Assembly: GCA_910589415.1 (NCBI GenBank)
Contig: OU342630.1
Location: forward strand, 79,170,186-79,234,185
Source: Malachius bipustulatus
Lineage: Eukaryota > Arthropoda > Insecta > Coleoptera > Melyridae
DNA: 64,000 bases
Direction of reading: 5' to 3'
Shown piece by piece: positions 33,836 through 44,132 of this stretch. The translations under genes were made by a program, and so were the position numbers. Below the pieces are notes generated by a model. It saw only the letters and a program-made list of their open reading frames with translations, did not search any database and was not told where the DNA came from. The number at the start of each line of letters is the position of its first letter. Positions within the stretch are counted from its first letter, which is position 1.

Positions 33836-36800
33836 ATGTCATGTACAAATATTGTGTCCGAGCCGCAAACAGAATTAGAAAAAACTATACAAAAGCATTT
33901 GAAGAAGTTGTGCGATGTCCTTACGGATCAGCGAAGTTTCTGGTTGAGCTCACCGAAGGAGGCTTCCAAATGTGTCCAATTTATAACTAATTTGTCTACT
34001 CAGCTCCAACTTGTGCCAAAGTAATACTGCACTTCAGTTTTTTAAGTAGTTTTAAGTACATAGTAGGTAAACTGTGACATAGAAATAATTATTATAATAC
34101 TGGCGCCAAAGGTAGGTGGCAGTACCAGGGCCCAGTTATAATGCATGTCTTAAAGCAATACGTAGCAAGGGCATTGGGTAGGTACTTGGACAGGAAATTC
34201 ACAGGAGTGCTGGTTATATGGTATATGGTAGCATTTTCTATCATGCCATGATGCTATAAATTGTGTAAAAAAATATATGAGTGCAGCAGGCCAATATCTA
34301 TGTTTGATTAGTAGCATCGCAGATAGCTTTAAAGAGAAAATACACAGACATCGCACCTTTGTAGCTTAGAAGTGTGCCATTATCTATACATCTACATATA
34401 TAGAATCAGATTCAAGATCCAATAATGAACTTGTATGAAAAATGTGCGAATTTGCTTTAGCTTATTTGTTATAATAATAATAATAAGCTTTATTTAGCAA
34501 TCTGCTACTTATATACACCTTTTTCAAATACAAGGTATCACTCAAAAATTCTCCAAAATATATTTATACAAGTTTTTCTTAAATCTAACATAACAATCAC
34601 AAGACTAACTCAGTAGGCAAACTATTGTACAACAACAACCCTTTCTTGTTTATACACTTCATGCACTTTGCTGTGTTGCATTTCTCTATATAAAAATAAT
34701 TTTCTTGCCTAGTTCTCGTCCGGTGATCGTGAACTTCAGACACAAATCTCAAATCTTCAGTTAAATAAGCGGGAACCATATTGAATTTCATCTTGTAAAC
34801 AAACAAGAGAGTCCTATAAGCAATTGTCTGACCAATTCTCATGACATTTAAAGTCTCAAGCATTAGTCCTACAGGTGTATATCTACTGCACCTCAATATC
34901 ACCTGCATAGCACGATTTTGCACTTTTTGTAGCTTTTCAAATTCCATCTGGTTTACACTCGGGTTTACATTAAACAAAACTGAAGAGCAGAAATTGATAT
35001 GAGGAACAATCAGGCTATCGTACAATAATTTCTTCACATACGGACTAAATATATTCATCCTCCTCAAGAAGTTCACTTTTCGAGACACCCTGCGGACAAC
35101 ATAATTACAATAACTCTTGAACGTTAAGTTCTCGTCAATAATGAGTCCCAAATACATAAATTCCCTTACCGCTGCTAAAGAAACATTATTGATTTCAATC
35201 CCGATATCACCAACATTCGGAATTTTTTGTCTATTACCTAAAACTATATATTTACATTTATTTATATTTACACTCAAACTCTTATCACTTAACCACCCAT
35301 ATAAAGAGTCTAGAATCTAGATCGTTATTCAGCTTCTCCGCCATATCATCTACATTATCTCCACATACAGGGTGTCTCGTATCGTTATGTTCAAATTTTG
35401 TGAGCATATAGTAGGCTTATTTCTAAGCCTAAAAAACCTAAAAGTGACAGGTCTATCTGCATTCGTTACGAAGTTACAGGCCTAAGAAAATAATGTCTAG
35501 TAAATACCAGATTTAACTTTGAAAACCACATAAAACTTATTTTATTGACCAAATCTTTAGTTTATCATGTGTTTAAAATGTCCTATTCCTTGCTGAATAC
35601 AAGCTTGTGCTCGGAGGCCTATTGCAAAAGTAACAGTTTTCTCGTCTTTTTTCGCGTACCTATCTCTTGACCAGCTTGCTGAATACGATCAAATAATAAT
35701 TTCTCTCTGGTATTTAGTTACAAACACCAATTCCGAAATATGCTGGTGCCGCATCTATTTGAATCCTAATGCCATTTCGTATGAGCAGGGGAACCTCTAC
35801 TCTCTACTAATGTTTATTTCGGGTGACGTTTACTCATGTGTGGCAATTTTTGTGGCTTACAAAGTTGAATCTTGTTATTTACTAGTCATAATTTTCTTAG
35901 ACCTGTAACTTCGTAACGAATAAAGATAGACCTGTCACTTTTGGGTTTTTTGGGCTCAAAATTAAGCCCACTATATGCTCAAGAATTTTGAACATAACGA
36001 TACGGGACACCCTGTATATACAACATCATATCATCAGCAAATAAACATAATTCACATTCTCCAACATAACTAATAATGTCATTTATATATACAGCAAAAA
36101 CAATAAAGGTCCCAGCAGGTTGTTGTGATCAATGATCCATTAAGATTTGTAAATCCCCATCAACCAGTCTTCCACAACAGTGAAATCTTGTTCTCGACTC
36201 GAAATAAATATTATGGATTAACTTTCAGTACCTAATCCATTATATTTTCCGAAATTTTTTAAAATGGCTCATAAAACAACCATTTGGACATTTTTTTATC
36301 TCTAAAGACCGATCCAGACTTGCCATATAGTGTGTCCAAGATAAGAAAGGGATAACATTGGGATATTGGAAATGGTAAAAGATACAATGTCGCGGTTAAA
36401 TTAGAGAAAGTTTTATGCTTAGTAAGAATATGAAATAAAATTTCGGAAAACTTAATGCGTTGCTGACATATCCTGCAAAAAACTAAAAAACAAAATTTCT
36501 TGTTTAAAAAAATAAATAAAAAAATGCATCGCTAAATTTTATTTCCCTCTTTCTTTTTTCAGTCTTATCTTGTTTATTTACATAAGTAGTTAAATGCTAT
36601 CCATCAGACTTTTCAAAAATTTTCAAAGCTGACTAGATTCCAGAATATTCATAGTCAATTTTTTGTTTTTCTTATGGCCGCCATATTTTTTTTCATGTAA
36701 TTTGCCATTAAAAAAATCAAAGCATTCAAAAATGAATAACAAAAAAATTCTTTTATTTTATTCTTCTGTTTTTTTTTAGAAAAAAAGACAACTTTTTATA

Positions 36801-39477
36801 CGGAATAGGTACCATTGAAAAATTAAAAACCCGGAAGGAAGTAATACACTTCATGTTGATGTACCTAATTTGGTTAAAGAGTTTTTTTTTTTTGAAAAAA
36901 AGAACATTTTAAAGTTTTAAAGTTTTATTTCTATTTTTTTTTCGAATATTATTAATTTTTGGTTTCCATACCAAATATTTCATACCAACAGACATAAAAA
37001 AGTAATATGGCGGCCATGAAAAAACAAAAGTTTAAGTTTTTCTATTTTTTTTTCAGATTCTTATTAAGCATCAAATTGTGCAATTTTTCTCTAATTTAAC
37101 AGACCTCTTATCTGTTACCCTTTAGAATATCCTAATGTTATCCCTTCCTTATATTGGAAACACTGTATAGGTACCACTGTTATACAGGGTGTCCCATTTT
37201 AATGTCCCACCCCGGATAACCTTTGTCAGTGACCTTGAATCAAAAATTGTTTGGTACAAAAGTTGTACAACTTGGAGGGGGACATTCGATGGCACTAATA
37301 CTTTTGACCTTGGGTACAAGGTTCAAGGTCATTCAAGGTGAACTTTGTTTTTTTAAATGGAACTTCCTATTTTTGACATCGACAATCGATTGCGCGTGAA
37401 AAAATATGAGACTTATTGTTTATTAAATTAAATGAGAAAATCATAAATTTCACAAATAATGTCAAAACTGAAAATACCATATAAAAAAGTCAATTTAAAA
37501 ACGACCCAGTGCCAATGTCTCTGAAAATAAGCCAAAAATTCCCGAGACACGCAGTTTTACATTGGAGGGGGTGACCTTATGGTGCATAAACATAACAAGT
37601 TCATAACTCCCCCCCCCCCCCCTCGTTCCCATTAACGACCACTGAAACTAATTTTTTAAATTTACCTCTAAATCGGTTAGGAACATGGAGTTACTTATGA
37701 TTCTGTTTTATCTATAGAAACCTCGATAGAAACCTATAAAGAGACTTATAAATTCATAACATTTCCTTTTTTTTATTACATTTAATGCGTACCTATAGTT
37801 TATTGAAAAAAAAAAATTAAAAAATGATAAAAAGCTACATTTTAATTTTTATCAAAAATTTTATAAGTATAGCAATTTAATTTAGCATTTCAAAAAAACA
37901 ATAAAAAAAAACTGTTCAGAGTTTTCTTTTGAGAAAAAAGGTGTCCTATGACAACTTGTTTTACTTGTTTTACTCAGAATTTTTCCAAATACTGGTTATT
38001 AAATAGATAACTTGTATACAAAAATTCGGAATTTTCCCACTCTGTAGAAAGATACAATAAAAACCAGTTTCGTAAATCAACACTCAAACACCCTGTGTCT
38101 CTGTCAAAAACATTTTCAGAAAAAAAATTAATTTTTTTTTTATATTTTAGCTTTACAGCCCCTCCTCCCCAACTTATGGTACTCTATTGAAAAACGCCTT
38201 GTATCATAAGAGTCGTCCCAATTTTATTCGATCTTTGGCTTTCAGTATCATGGCTAGATTGAAGAATTCTCCATATTTATCTATGTCACAGTTTTTTCTT
38301 AATTTGAGTACAAGCATCGCAAATTACCGAAACTTATGATCCAAACTTTGTCAGTTTCACATTTGAAAGTAGGTACATATAAGGAAAATAAATTCCTTTG
38401 ATTAATTAAGTAAAGTTATTAATGTTTCAGTAAGTGTCAAATTATAACCAGGAACAATTCTTTAATTGGTGTGTGTAATATTTTTTTTTACTAAGCCTGT
38501 GGAATATCCAGCTTGTCTTCACGATGAGTTTTCAGGGGAAGTATATTTGAGAATAGAAGTAACTGAAATTTGGTAATGGCCACCACTTTTCATAATAAGC
38601 TACATTCCTAAAATATTTTTGGTTGCCTACCGTTTTTTTATACCGGAAGGAGCCACCAACTTTGCTGTTTTTAGTAGAATATTACCGTCAATGTTACTGC
38701 ATTGTTGGATTCTGTGTCAAATTCTTGACTAAATATGTACAAAATAACAAACTTAAAAAAGGTAATACTTTTTTTCAGAAAGAAATCAATACTTTCAGAA
38801 ATACTTTACTGGAAACTCATCGTCAATCACTCTCTGTAGGTATCAATTATGAAAAAAAATGCAGAAGTCTGAAATTGCTAGTTTAAGAGTTACTTAGGAT
38901 TTTTTTAAGCTTTGTAAGAAATGTCGACTGACAAAGCTTATGGATTGAATTTTTATTCTTTTTATCTAAATTAAATTACTGTTTTATTGCAGAGCTGCCA
39001 AAAAACATTCCCAGTACCACCCACAAATCGATTATCCACTAGAAACTGTGATTCTGGAAAGCGTTGAAGATCAATTTTTGATTTTGAAAGGCTGCATGTG
39101 AGTGTAGGAAATAAACTAGGAGGAATGATCTAGTTCTGTTTTGTTTCAGAGATAAAATGAACAAAGCGTATGTAGAATTGAATAGGAAAATTACTTCCTT
39201 CGAAGAGACTTCTTGCCAGTTGTTGAACAACCAGAATGAAGACTCTGCCCTTATTCGAGGAACTTCTGTCCAACCAGCGCTGAAAGACTTGTTGCAGTAT
39301 TGTTACGATTATTTGGTTTATTTTCAAACCAAAATTAAACAAATTAATGAAGCATTTGAAAATATTAATATTTATAGGACAAAAACACTTGATGAGCTTG
39401 AAAAATCTTTGAAAATCGATTTAGATGACAGGGATGTAAAGACATTATTTATGTACACACAATATGTAGAATGTTGA
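33836..39477 (+). CDS. AIRIM: AIRIM (C1orf109) homologue, three coding exons
   Basis: The exons are 33836-34020, 38993-39097 and 39150-39477, with introns of 4972 and 52 bp. All introns have GT-AG ends (CAAA|GTAATA, TTGCAG|AG, GCAT|GTGAGT, TTTCAG|AG) and the frame is kept across both. The spliced product is 205 residues; human AIRIM is about 203. Family resemblance: an N-terminal helix with a DQRSFW segment, a middle VILESVEDQFLIL, then SVQPALKDLLQYC. In vertebrates AIRIM works with the AFG2 AAA-ATPases and CINP in late 60S ribosome maturation; the same role is inferred here. Intron 1 holds an older LINE fragment and foldback transposons. ATG 33836 is the first in frame after a purine-rich leader. 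Confidence 0.75.
35368..36014 (-). mobile_element. 647-bp foldback transposon inside the LINE
   Basis: It starts CAGGGTGTCTCGTATCG and ends with the near complement, and is flanked by TA (35366-35367, 36015-36016). The arms of about 150 bp surround a transposase relic. Deleting the element plus one TA joins the LINE codons for FADDMMLY to ICGDNV in frame, so the insertion boundary is precise and the insertion postdates the LINE. Confidence 0.9.
35557..35815 (-). pseudogene. DDE transposase relic within the foldback element
   Basis: The minus strand shows QIDAAPAYFG, corresponding to the QHDGAPPH block with the second catalytic aspartate. After a large deletion it continues with DRIQQAGQEI and the C-terminus LRAQACIQQGIGHFKHMIN, with TAA at 35557-35559. 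The same C-terminal pattern ends the relic at 14948-15355. Stops and at least one frameshift make it non-functional. Confidence 0.65.
36330..37165. mobile_element. 0.84-kb diverged foldback element
   Basis: The left arm (GTGTGTCCAAGATAAGAAAG, GGGATAACATTGGGATAT) is matched inversely at the right end (ATATCCTAATGTTATCCC ... GGAAACACTGTATA). Inner blocks such as TTATGGCCGCCATATT near 36673 and AATATGGCGGCCATGAA near 37006 also pair. A fragment of the same family occurs near 42785-42930. No coding capacity. Confidence 0.65.
37185..37345 (+). repeat. Left end of a CAGGGTGTCCC element with hormone-receptor-like sites
   Basis: TA-CAGGGTGTCCCATTTTAATG begins a repeat whose right end I could not match nearby (AACACCCTGTGT at about 38087 is a possible but non-homologous end). 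Within 110 bp are TGACCTTGA (37230), TTGACCTTG (37304), TCAAGGTCA (37323) and TCAAGGTGA (37333), which match the extended half-site bound by orphan nuclear receptors such as FTZ-F1 and ERR. Function is not established. Confidence 0.4.
37346..38992. other. Remainder of AIRIM intron 1
   Basis: It contains a C run at 37611-37622 and AT-rich sequence. The plus frame 38623-38886 lacks splice-framed continuity with the flanking exons and resembles no known domain. The intron ends with a TTTTATTGCAG acceptor. Confidence 0.4.
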
Positions 39478-40006
39478 ATTGCACAAAAAATGTCCACTTT
39501 GTAATTTTTCCATTCTTGTATCTATTTTGAAGTCATTACACTTTCATTCTTTCTGTTGACTTTTTTATTTGCAAAGCTTGAATATTCATTAAGTTAACTA
39601 TCCTTATGAAATTAGTTGGCAATATTAAATTGTTCAGTCTACTAGTCTACTAGTTGTTTTTACTGTTAAGAAAAGTTTGAAATAATTATCACATCATCGT
39701 AATAATATCATTTGTCTACTTGCCGTAGGGGTAGATAGGGCTACTTTAATTGACATAAGGCACAACAATTTTGGAATTCTACATGAGTGCATGAGGGATA
39801 TAAAGCCAGAATACAGAATATAATATTAACTTTGAGTAAAATATTTTTCAAAAAACCCTTTGCAACAGCAACATTTTGGTGCTTGAAAGAATATATGGGG
39901 TAATCTACAAGCTCACTTTATAAGACCTAACAAGTTTTCTGCAAGAAAAAAGGATTTTAAGAATTTCAATTTATACCATTTTATAGAAAAGTATGTACAG
40001 ATATAT
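39478..40006. other. 3' flank of the AIRIM gene
   Basis: An ATTAAA near 39623 is a possible polyadenylation signal, about 145 bases after the stop. Nothing else is recognised. Confidence 0.3.
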
Positions 40007-40153
40007 GCCCGTATTCACAAACGATAATTTCCTAAATAATTACGTAATTATTTAAATGAGTGAGATGGAGATATGCAGTTTTTTTGCAATAGAATGAGAT
40101 GGGGATAATTGATTACGTAATTATTTAGGAAATTATCGTTTGTGAATACGGGC
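40007..40153. mobile_element. 147-bp MITE with GCCCGTATTCACAAACG ends
   Basis: Perfect inverted ends of about 45 bp (GCCCGTATTCACAAACGATA and complement) surround a 55-bp centre. The end sequence and small size are typical of a MITE. No clear target duplication is visible. Confidence 0.85.
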
Positions 40154-40497
40154 GTAAGTCTATTATTCCAACTCTATTCGAACCTAGGTGGCTATGCATT
40201 ATGCAAATGATGAATCCAACATTATCATACATTTGACAGCACACTGACCTGTGTTATAGTTCTAGGATATGGGGTGTTTTTTTTATAATGTATTGTTGGT
40301 ACTATGATGACATTCTGACAATAAAACAATGTTGCCAAACGTAGTTGAAAATCAGGAAACTTCGAAATCTCTAAATCATATTATTTCTATTATCATATTA
40401 TTACGAAGTTTAAACCAATGACATGTTCCAGAATATAACCCCAGGGGTTATATTTATTGATGAATATGGGCCTTAGTCTTCCGTGATTCCATTATAG

Positions 40498-40830
40498 TCC
40501 AGTCCGTAAAGTAAAAAATGTACCAAAACTTCATAAAAAATAATGAAAGATTTACCTTCAATAATTGTTAGTGGAGAGGTTATACAACATAGATCAACAA
40601 AAATCAGTTCTGGGGGTGCAGCGCATACCTACCCTCCAAAAAACTATGCTGATGGTGAAAAAATATTTTTTTGCTAATAACTCTTTAATTTAATCATTGG
40701 ATATATCAAACAAATAGGTACTTATTAGCAGACAGGAAGCTTAGGTAATTTCTTAAAAAAACGATATCTTGTAATTTTTTAGTAGAACGCGCTGCACCCT
40801 CGCTGCGCTGATTTTTGTATATTATTGTTT
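40498..40830. repeat. Dispersed repeat, copy 2
   Basis: This is the inverse-orientation relative of 9945-10195. The shared blocks are AAAGTAAAAAATGTACC, the words after TTGGATATATC and AACGCGCTGCACCCT. The last block also occurs inside a short local inverted pair around 40613-40625 and 40788-40800. Confidence 0.6.
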
Positions 40831-41887
40831 GCATCTGATGTCTGTATCATCACATCCTCTTTTGTCTGTAACATTTCAAACACAGTACTTTTTGTCACCT
40901 CTATGTATTAGGCACTTATCTAAAGTCTTTTAGTGCATTTTTAATACAAAAAATACATTATTCAGGACTAAACCTCTTTATGAAAGTCACCCAAAAATAA
41001 GAAATGTCCACCAACCGTGCTCCCAAAATGACTCCCAGATCACAAAAAAGTGGTTTTTCAAAATTCAGCTGCCTACATTACCTACTCGTCCAGCTCACAG
41101 AGCCGGTCTTTGAGTGCCAAACGATAAATTTTTTCAAAACTTTACCTACAAAAAATACCTAGGGTTTGTCTTTATCATTTTCTGAGATTCCTGATACCTA
41201 CTTGGGTGGTTCTGTCTGATAAATAAAGGGCTGTGAAATTCTGCTAATTTTTTTAAAATCCCCCCTATATGAAGGGGGGGGGGGGAGCAATTCCCTAGGT
41301 ATTTCCAATAAGGGTTCTAATTTAAGATCTCAAATTTGTCACCTCCTACCCATAGACGATGGAAATGGTGGCGTCGAGTTTGATATCACTGGATGTCCCC
41401 TTTCTTGGCGGACAACTTTCATTCCAGACTTTTTTTGATCCGATGCGTAGGTTTTTTTTATAAAGGTTGTTACCTAATAACATTCTAATGCTTCAGGGCA
41501 AGGGTGGGCAAAAGCCCAGCCCTTTTGCTTACTTTATCCTGCCCGTTTAAAAATCCCGCATGCAATTTTTTTTATCTCTTTTATGCGATTTTGTTGAAAT
41601 CAACAAATTGCAACAAATCTGACTTTAGGACCTCAATATCTAAGCAGAAAAAATGCACTTAAATTTGCATTTTTCGAGTAATTTTCTAAAAAATTTTCTC
41701 CCCTTTTTCTGGCAATTTTTCCCCCTTTTTCGGTTGGACTTTATTGCGTACAGTTTTAAGATATTATTCAATTAAGGGCACGCTCAAATTTTTCAATAAA
41801 ACACCGAAAATCTTCACGGGAGACATTTTGAAAATTTTGAAAATTTCATTTTGGCCTGCGCTTAAAAGTATATTTGCCCACCTGTAT
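40831..41887. other. Intergenic DNA
   Basis: A G run at about 41274-41285 and AT-rich sequence. No gene is seen. Confidence 0.35.
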
Positions 41888-42151
41888 TTCAGGATGTGAT
41901 TGCTCAGGTTATTTTATGAAGAAAAGTTGATAATATGAACATATTATGTCTGTAACGGCTTAAATTTTTTGCTGCAGGGTGTTGAACTTTTGGTTTTTAA
42001 GAGTTATTTTTTGTTATTTACGAAATTAGTTTAGATATTTTTTTCAATTTTGGCATTTCTTTAATAGGATATGAAACAACATATTTTAAATAGAAAAGTT
42101 ATTCTATTGCTAACACTCTGATATTTTCTATTTTCAAAAATTATTCCCTAA

Positions 42152-42387
42152 GGGCCGGTTGTTCGTACGTCAGTTAAAAATTTTGAGATAACTACTGATT
42201 TTAAATTGCAAATTTTGAAAATACGGCGAATATAATTAATGATCTTGTATTTTTAATCAGTAATTAACTCTTCTTAAAGCGAGCAGAATTCATTTTCAGA
42301 AATATCAGACCAATGGTTTGATAATACAGGGCATTTTAAAATCAGTAGTTATCTCAAAATTTTTAACTGACGTACGAACAACCGGCC
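42152..42387. mobile_element. 236-bp MITE, PIF/Harbinger-like
   Basis: The terminal inverted repeats GGGCCGGTTGTTCGTACGTC pair over about 55 bp. TAA flanks both sides (42149-42151, 42388-42390), giving a 3-bp target duplication. A GGGCCGGTTG start and a TAA/TTA target are typical of PIF/Harbinger-type MITEs. No coding capacity. Confidence 0.85.
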
Positions 42388-42420
42388 CTAATACTGTTAA
42401 ATTGATATAATTTTTATTTT

Positions 42421-42650
42421 AGCGTGGGCGGTAGCGCGATGCCTTACTTATTAGGTGTTGACTGTGTAGCCCGTTGATGCTGCCACTGTTTGAGGTTCGA
42501 ATCCCAGCTCAGCATGGTTGTTTGTGTTCGTTTATAAAACTATTCATTTCAAAAATGTTTCTGTGGCTATATGAGCTCTATCTCGAAGCCAAAATTACCA
42601 GATTGGAGCGACTATATCTTACGTAGCAGTTAATTTAAGCTGTTGTGGTA
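42421..42650 (+). repeat. tRNA-derived SINE copy (plus)
   Basis: The degraded head (GGGCGGTAGCGCGATGCC) is followed by a good B-box, GGTTCGAATCC, near 42513. The body CTGTGGCTATATGAGCTC and CGAAGCCAAAATTACCAGA matches the copy at 16700-16905. The tail is shortened (TTACGTAGCAGTTAA). Confidence 0.8.
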
Positions 42651-42784
42651 TGTTATGTGAAATTTTCTTCATAAAATGAGCTGAGCAATCGCACCCTGAA
42701 GTATTACCATGTTATTAGCAAACAGCCTGTATATTTCAATGCGAGTTTCAATGTCTTCACTTAAAATGAGCGTCTGTATAAATT

Positions 42785-42930
42785 ATTTTCTTGTAAAGTA
42801 TCAAAAGTCATCCAGAAGTTATCCATCTGACGTTTACAAGTGTTTCAAAGCCGACTAGATCCCAGCGTTTTTAAAAGTCAACTTTTGTTTTTTTATTGCC
42901 GCCAAGTCTTAAATAAAATTTTTCGATTAT
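42785..42930. repeat. Fragment related to the 36330-37165 element
   Basis: TTTCAAAGCCGACTAGATCC and the following ATTGCCGCCA words match 36616-36690 in the same orientation. No ends are preserved. Confidence 0.5.
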
Positions 42931-43569
42931 TTTGAAGTTATGTCAGCAACGCCTGAAATTATTCTTAATTTATAGTTTCAGTTTCTTAAGTATAAAATTT
43001 ATCTCATATCTCCGGCCGTTTTCGAGGTCCCAAACGCAACACTGTATATAAATATTGCGGTTATTAAATATTCAAGCAGGTAGGTGTGTTTCTTAAGTAA
43101 TGGTTCGTGGTGGAGTGGGAGATTCCTTGTTCTGAAATATCATACGATCTGACACAACTTGCCTTTCAGCAACTTTGAATAGAAGTTTCCATAAACATAT
43201 GTCAGGAAAAGCTTAGAAAAAAAAATAAAAGAAAATAAGGACAGGGTGTGTTGATTTTTTTTTTCATTATTCGCCGTAAGTATATCTTGGGCATTCTCAA
43301 TATTTTAATTTTATACCAAGAGGTTATTTATTATAATTTAGAACACATAAAACGAAGAAAAACCACGGGTGAAAAAATGCATCAGTGGCGTCGTAAATAC
43401 AGGGTAGGTATATGACCCCCTTTTCGCTCAACAACTTTTACTTACAATGTACTTACAAGACCCTACTTATCAGCGTGGGATTCCCTGGAGATTACTTACA
43501 AAAAAAGGTACATATACATATGAATATTCGAAATTCCTCATAGTTTTTAAGTAAATTGAATCTAAACTA

Positions 43570-43854
43570 CAGGGTGCACCATATATCCTTTCTCTAATCT
43601 CTATATTGCTATCTCCTAACGCTAACAGGTACAGGGTCGGTTAAACTAGACAAAAGATGCGCAATTTTGTGGCCATCTCGAATCAGTCAAAACATACAAA
43701 ATATCTGATGTTCCTGAAGTTCCTGAAATATCCTGAAAAAAACTAAAACATCGAGATTTCTTATTTTTTCCATATCTCTAATTTTACCGACCCTGTATCT
43801 GCGTTAGCGATTCAGGAGATAGCAATATGAAGGATATATTTATGGTGCATCCTG
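43570..43854. mobile_element. 285-bp foldback MITE
   Basis: It starts CAGGGTGCACCATATATCC and ends with the near complement (GGTGCATCCTG), with TA at 43568-43569 and 43855-43856. The arms of about 75 bp include ACAGGGTCGGTTAA / ACCGACCCTGT as an internal second inverted pair. Confidence 0.8.
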
Positions 43855-43989
43855 TATAATACCTCTGAAACCTTGTTTGATTTTCAAAAGATTATTATTT
43901 TATATAAAAAAAAAACATATTAGTATCGAAAAAATGAACTTTTTTGTAGAGTTGAGACCAAAAGTTTACTAAAAAACTATGGGGCTATC

Positions 43990-44132
43990 ATTATTCCGCC
44001 GCGCTCGCGTAAGTTATAGAATTTTCGGCGCATTTCTAGATATAGCTGGTCATCATTATATGAAGTTCCGCCCCAAGGCGGAACTCAAATTTTAAATGCA
44101 CAATTCCGCCGGCGGAACTCTAGCCACACCGT
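43990..44132. other. GC-rich patch with small GGCGGAA hairpins
   Basis: In an AT-rich setting there are two short perfect hairpins, GTTCCGCCCCAAGGCGGAAC near 44064 and TTCCGCCGGCGGAA near 44105, preceded by ATTCCGCCGCGCTCGCG near 43994. They could be repeat remnants or a protein-binding cluster. Confidence 0.4.

Larger units (their letters stand above)
34469..36125 (-). pseudogene. LINE reverse transcriptase fragment, 3' end (minus)
   Basis: On the minus strand, 36125-36017 encodes GPLLFLLYMNDI and the active-site motif FADD (about 36030-36041). After the 35368-36014 insertion it resumes with CGDNVDDMAEKLNND, a small frameshift, then NINKCKYIVLG, REFMYLGLIID and a long open C-terminal part (34597-35277, including QKVQNRAMQVILRCSR and HDHRTRTRQ). 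It ends with an AATAAA-like signal and a (TTA)n tail at 34469-34495. This is a 5'-truncated non-LTR retrotransposon of unresolved clade. It lies in intron 1 of the AIRIM gene, in antisense orientation. Confidence 0.85.
41888..42700. mobile_element. Foldback element containing a MITE and a SINE
   Basis: CAGGATGTGATTGCTCAGG at 41890 is matched inversely at the right end (CTGAGCAATCGCACCCTG, to 42698). The homology continues inward for about 45 bp (TTTTATGAAGAAAA). Inside lie a MITE (42152-42387) and a tRNA-derived SINE (42421-42650), so this is the oldest of three layers. The element beginning at 63951 has a related CAGGATG word. Confidence 0.6.

Noticed and set aside
37185..38100. A complete foldback from CAGGGTGTCCC to ACACCCTGTGT
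   Set aside because: The two ends share only the terminal word; no arm homology was found beyond it.
38623..38886. An additional AIRIM exon
   Set aside because: The three-exon model is in phase and already matches the family length. This frame shows no similarity and is not flanked by phase-compatible splice sites.
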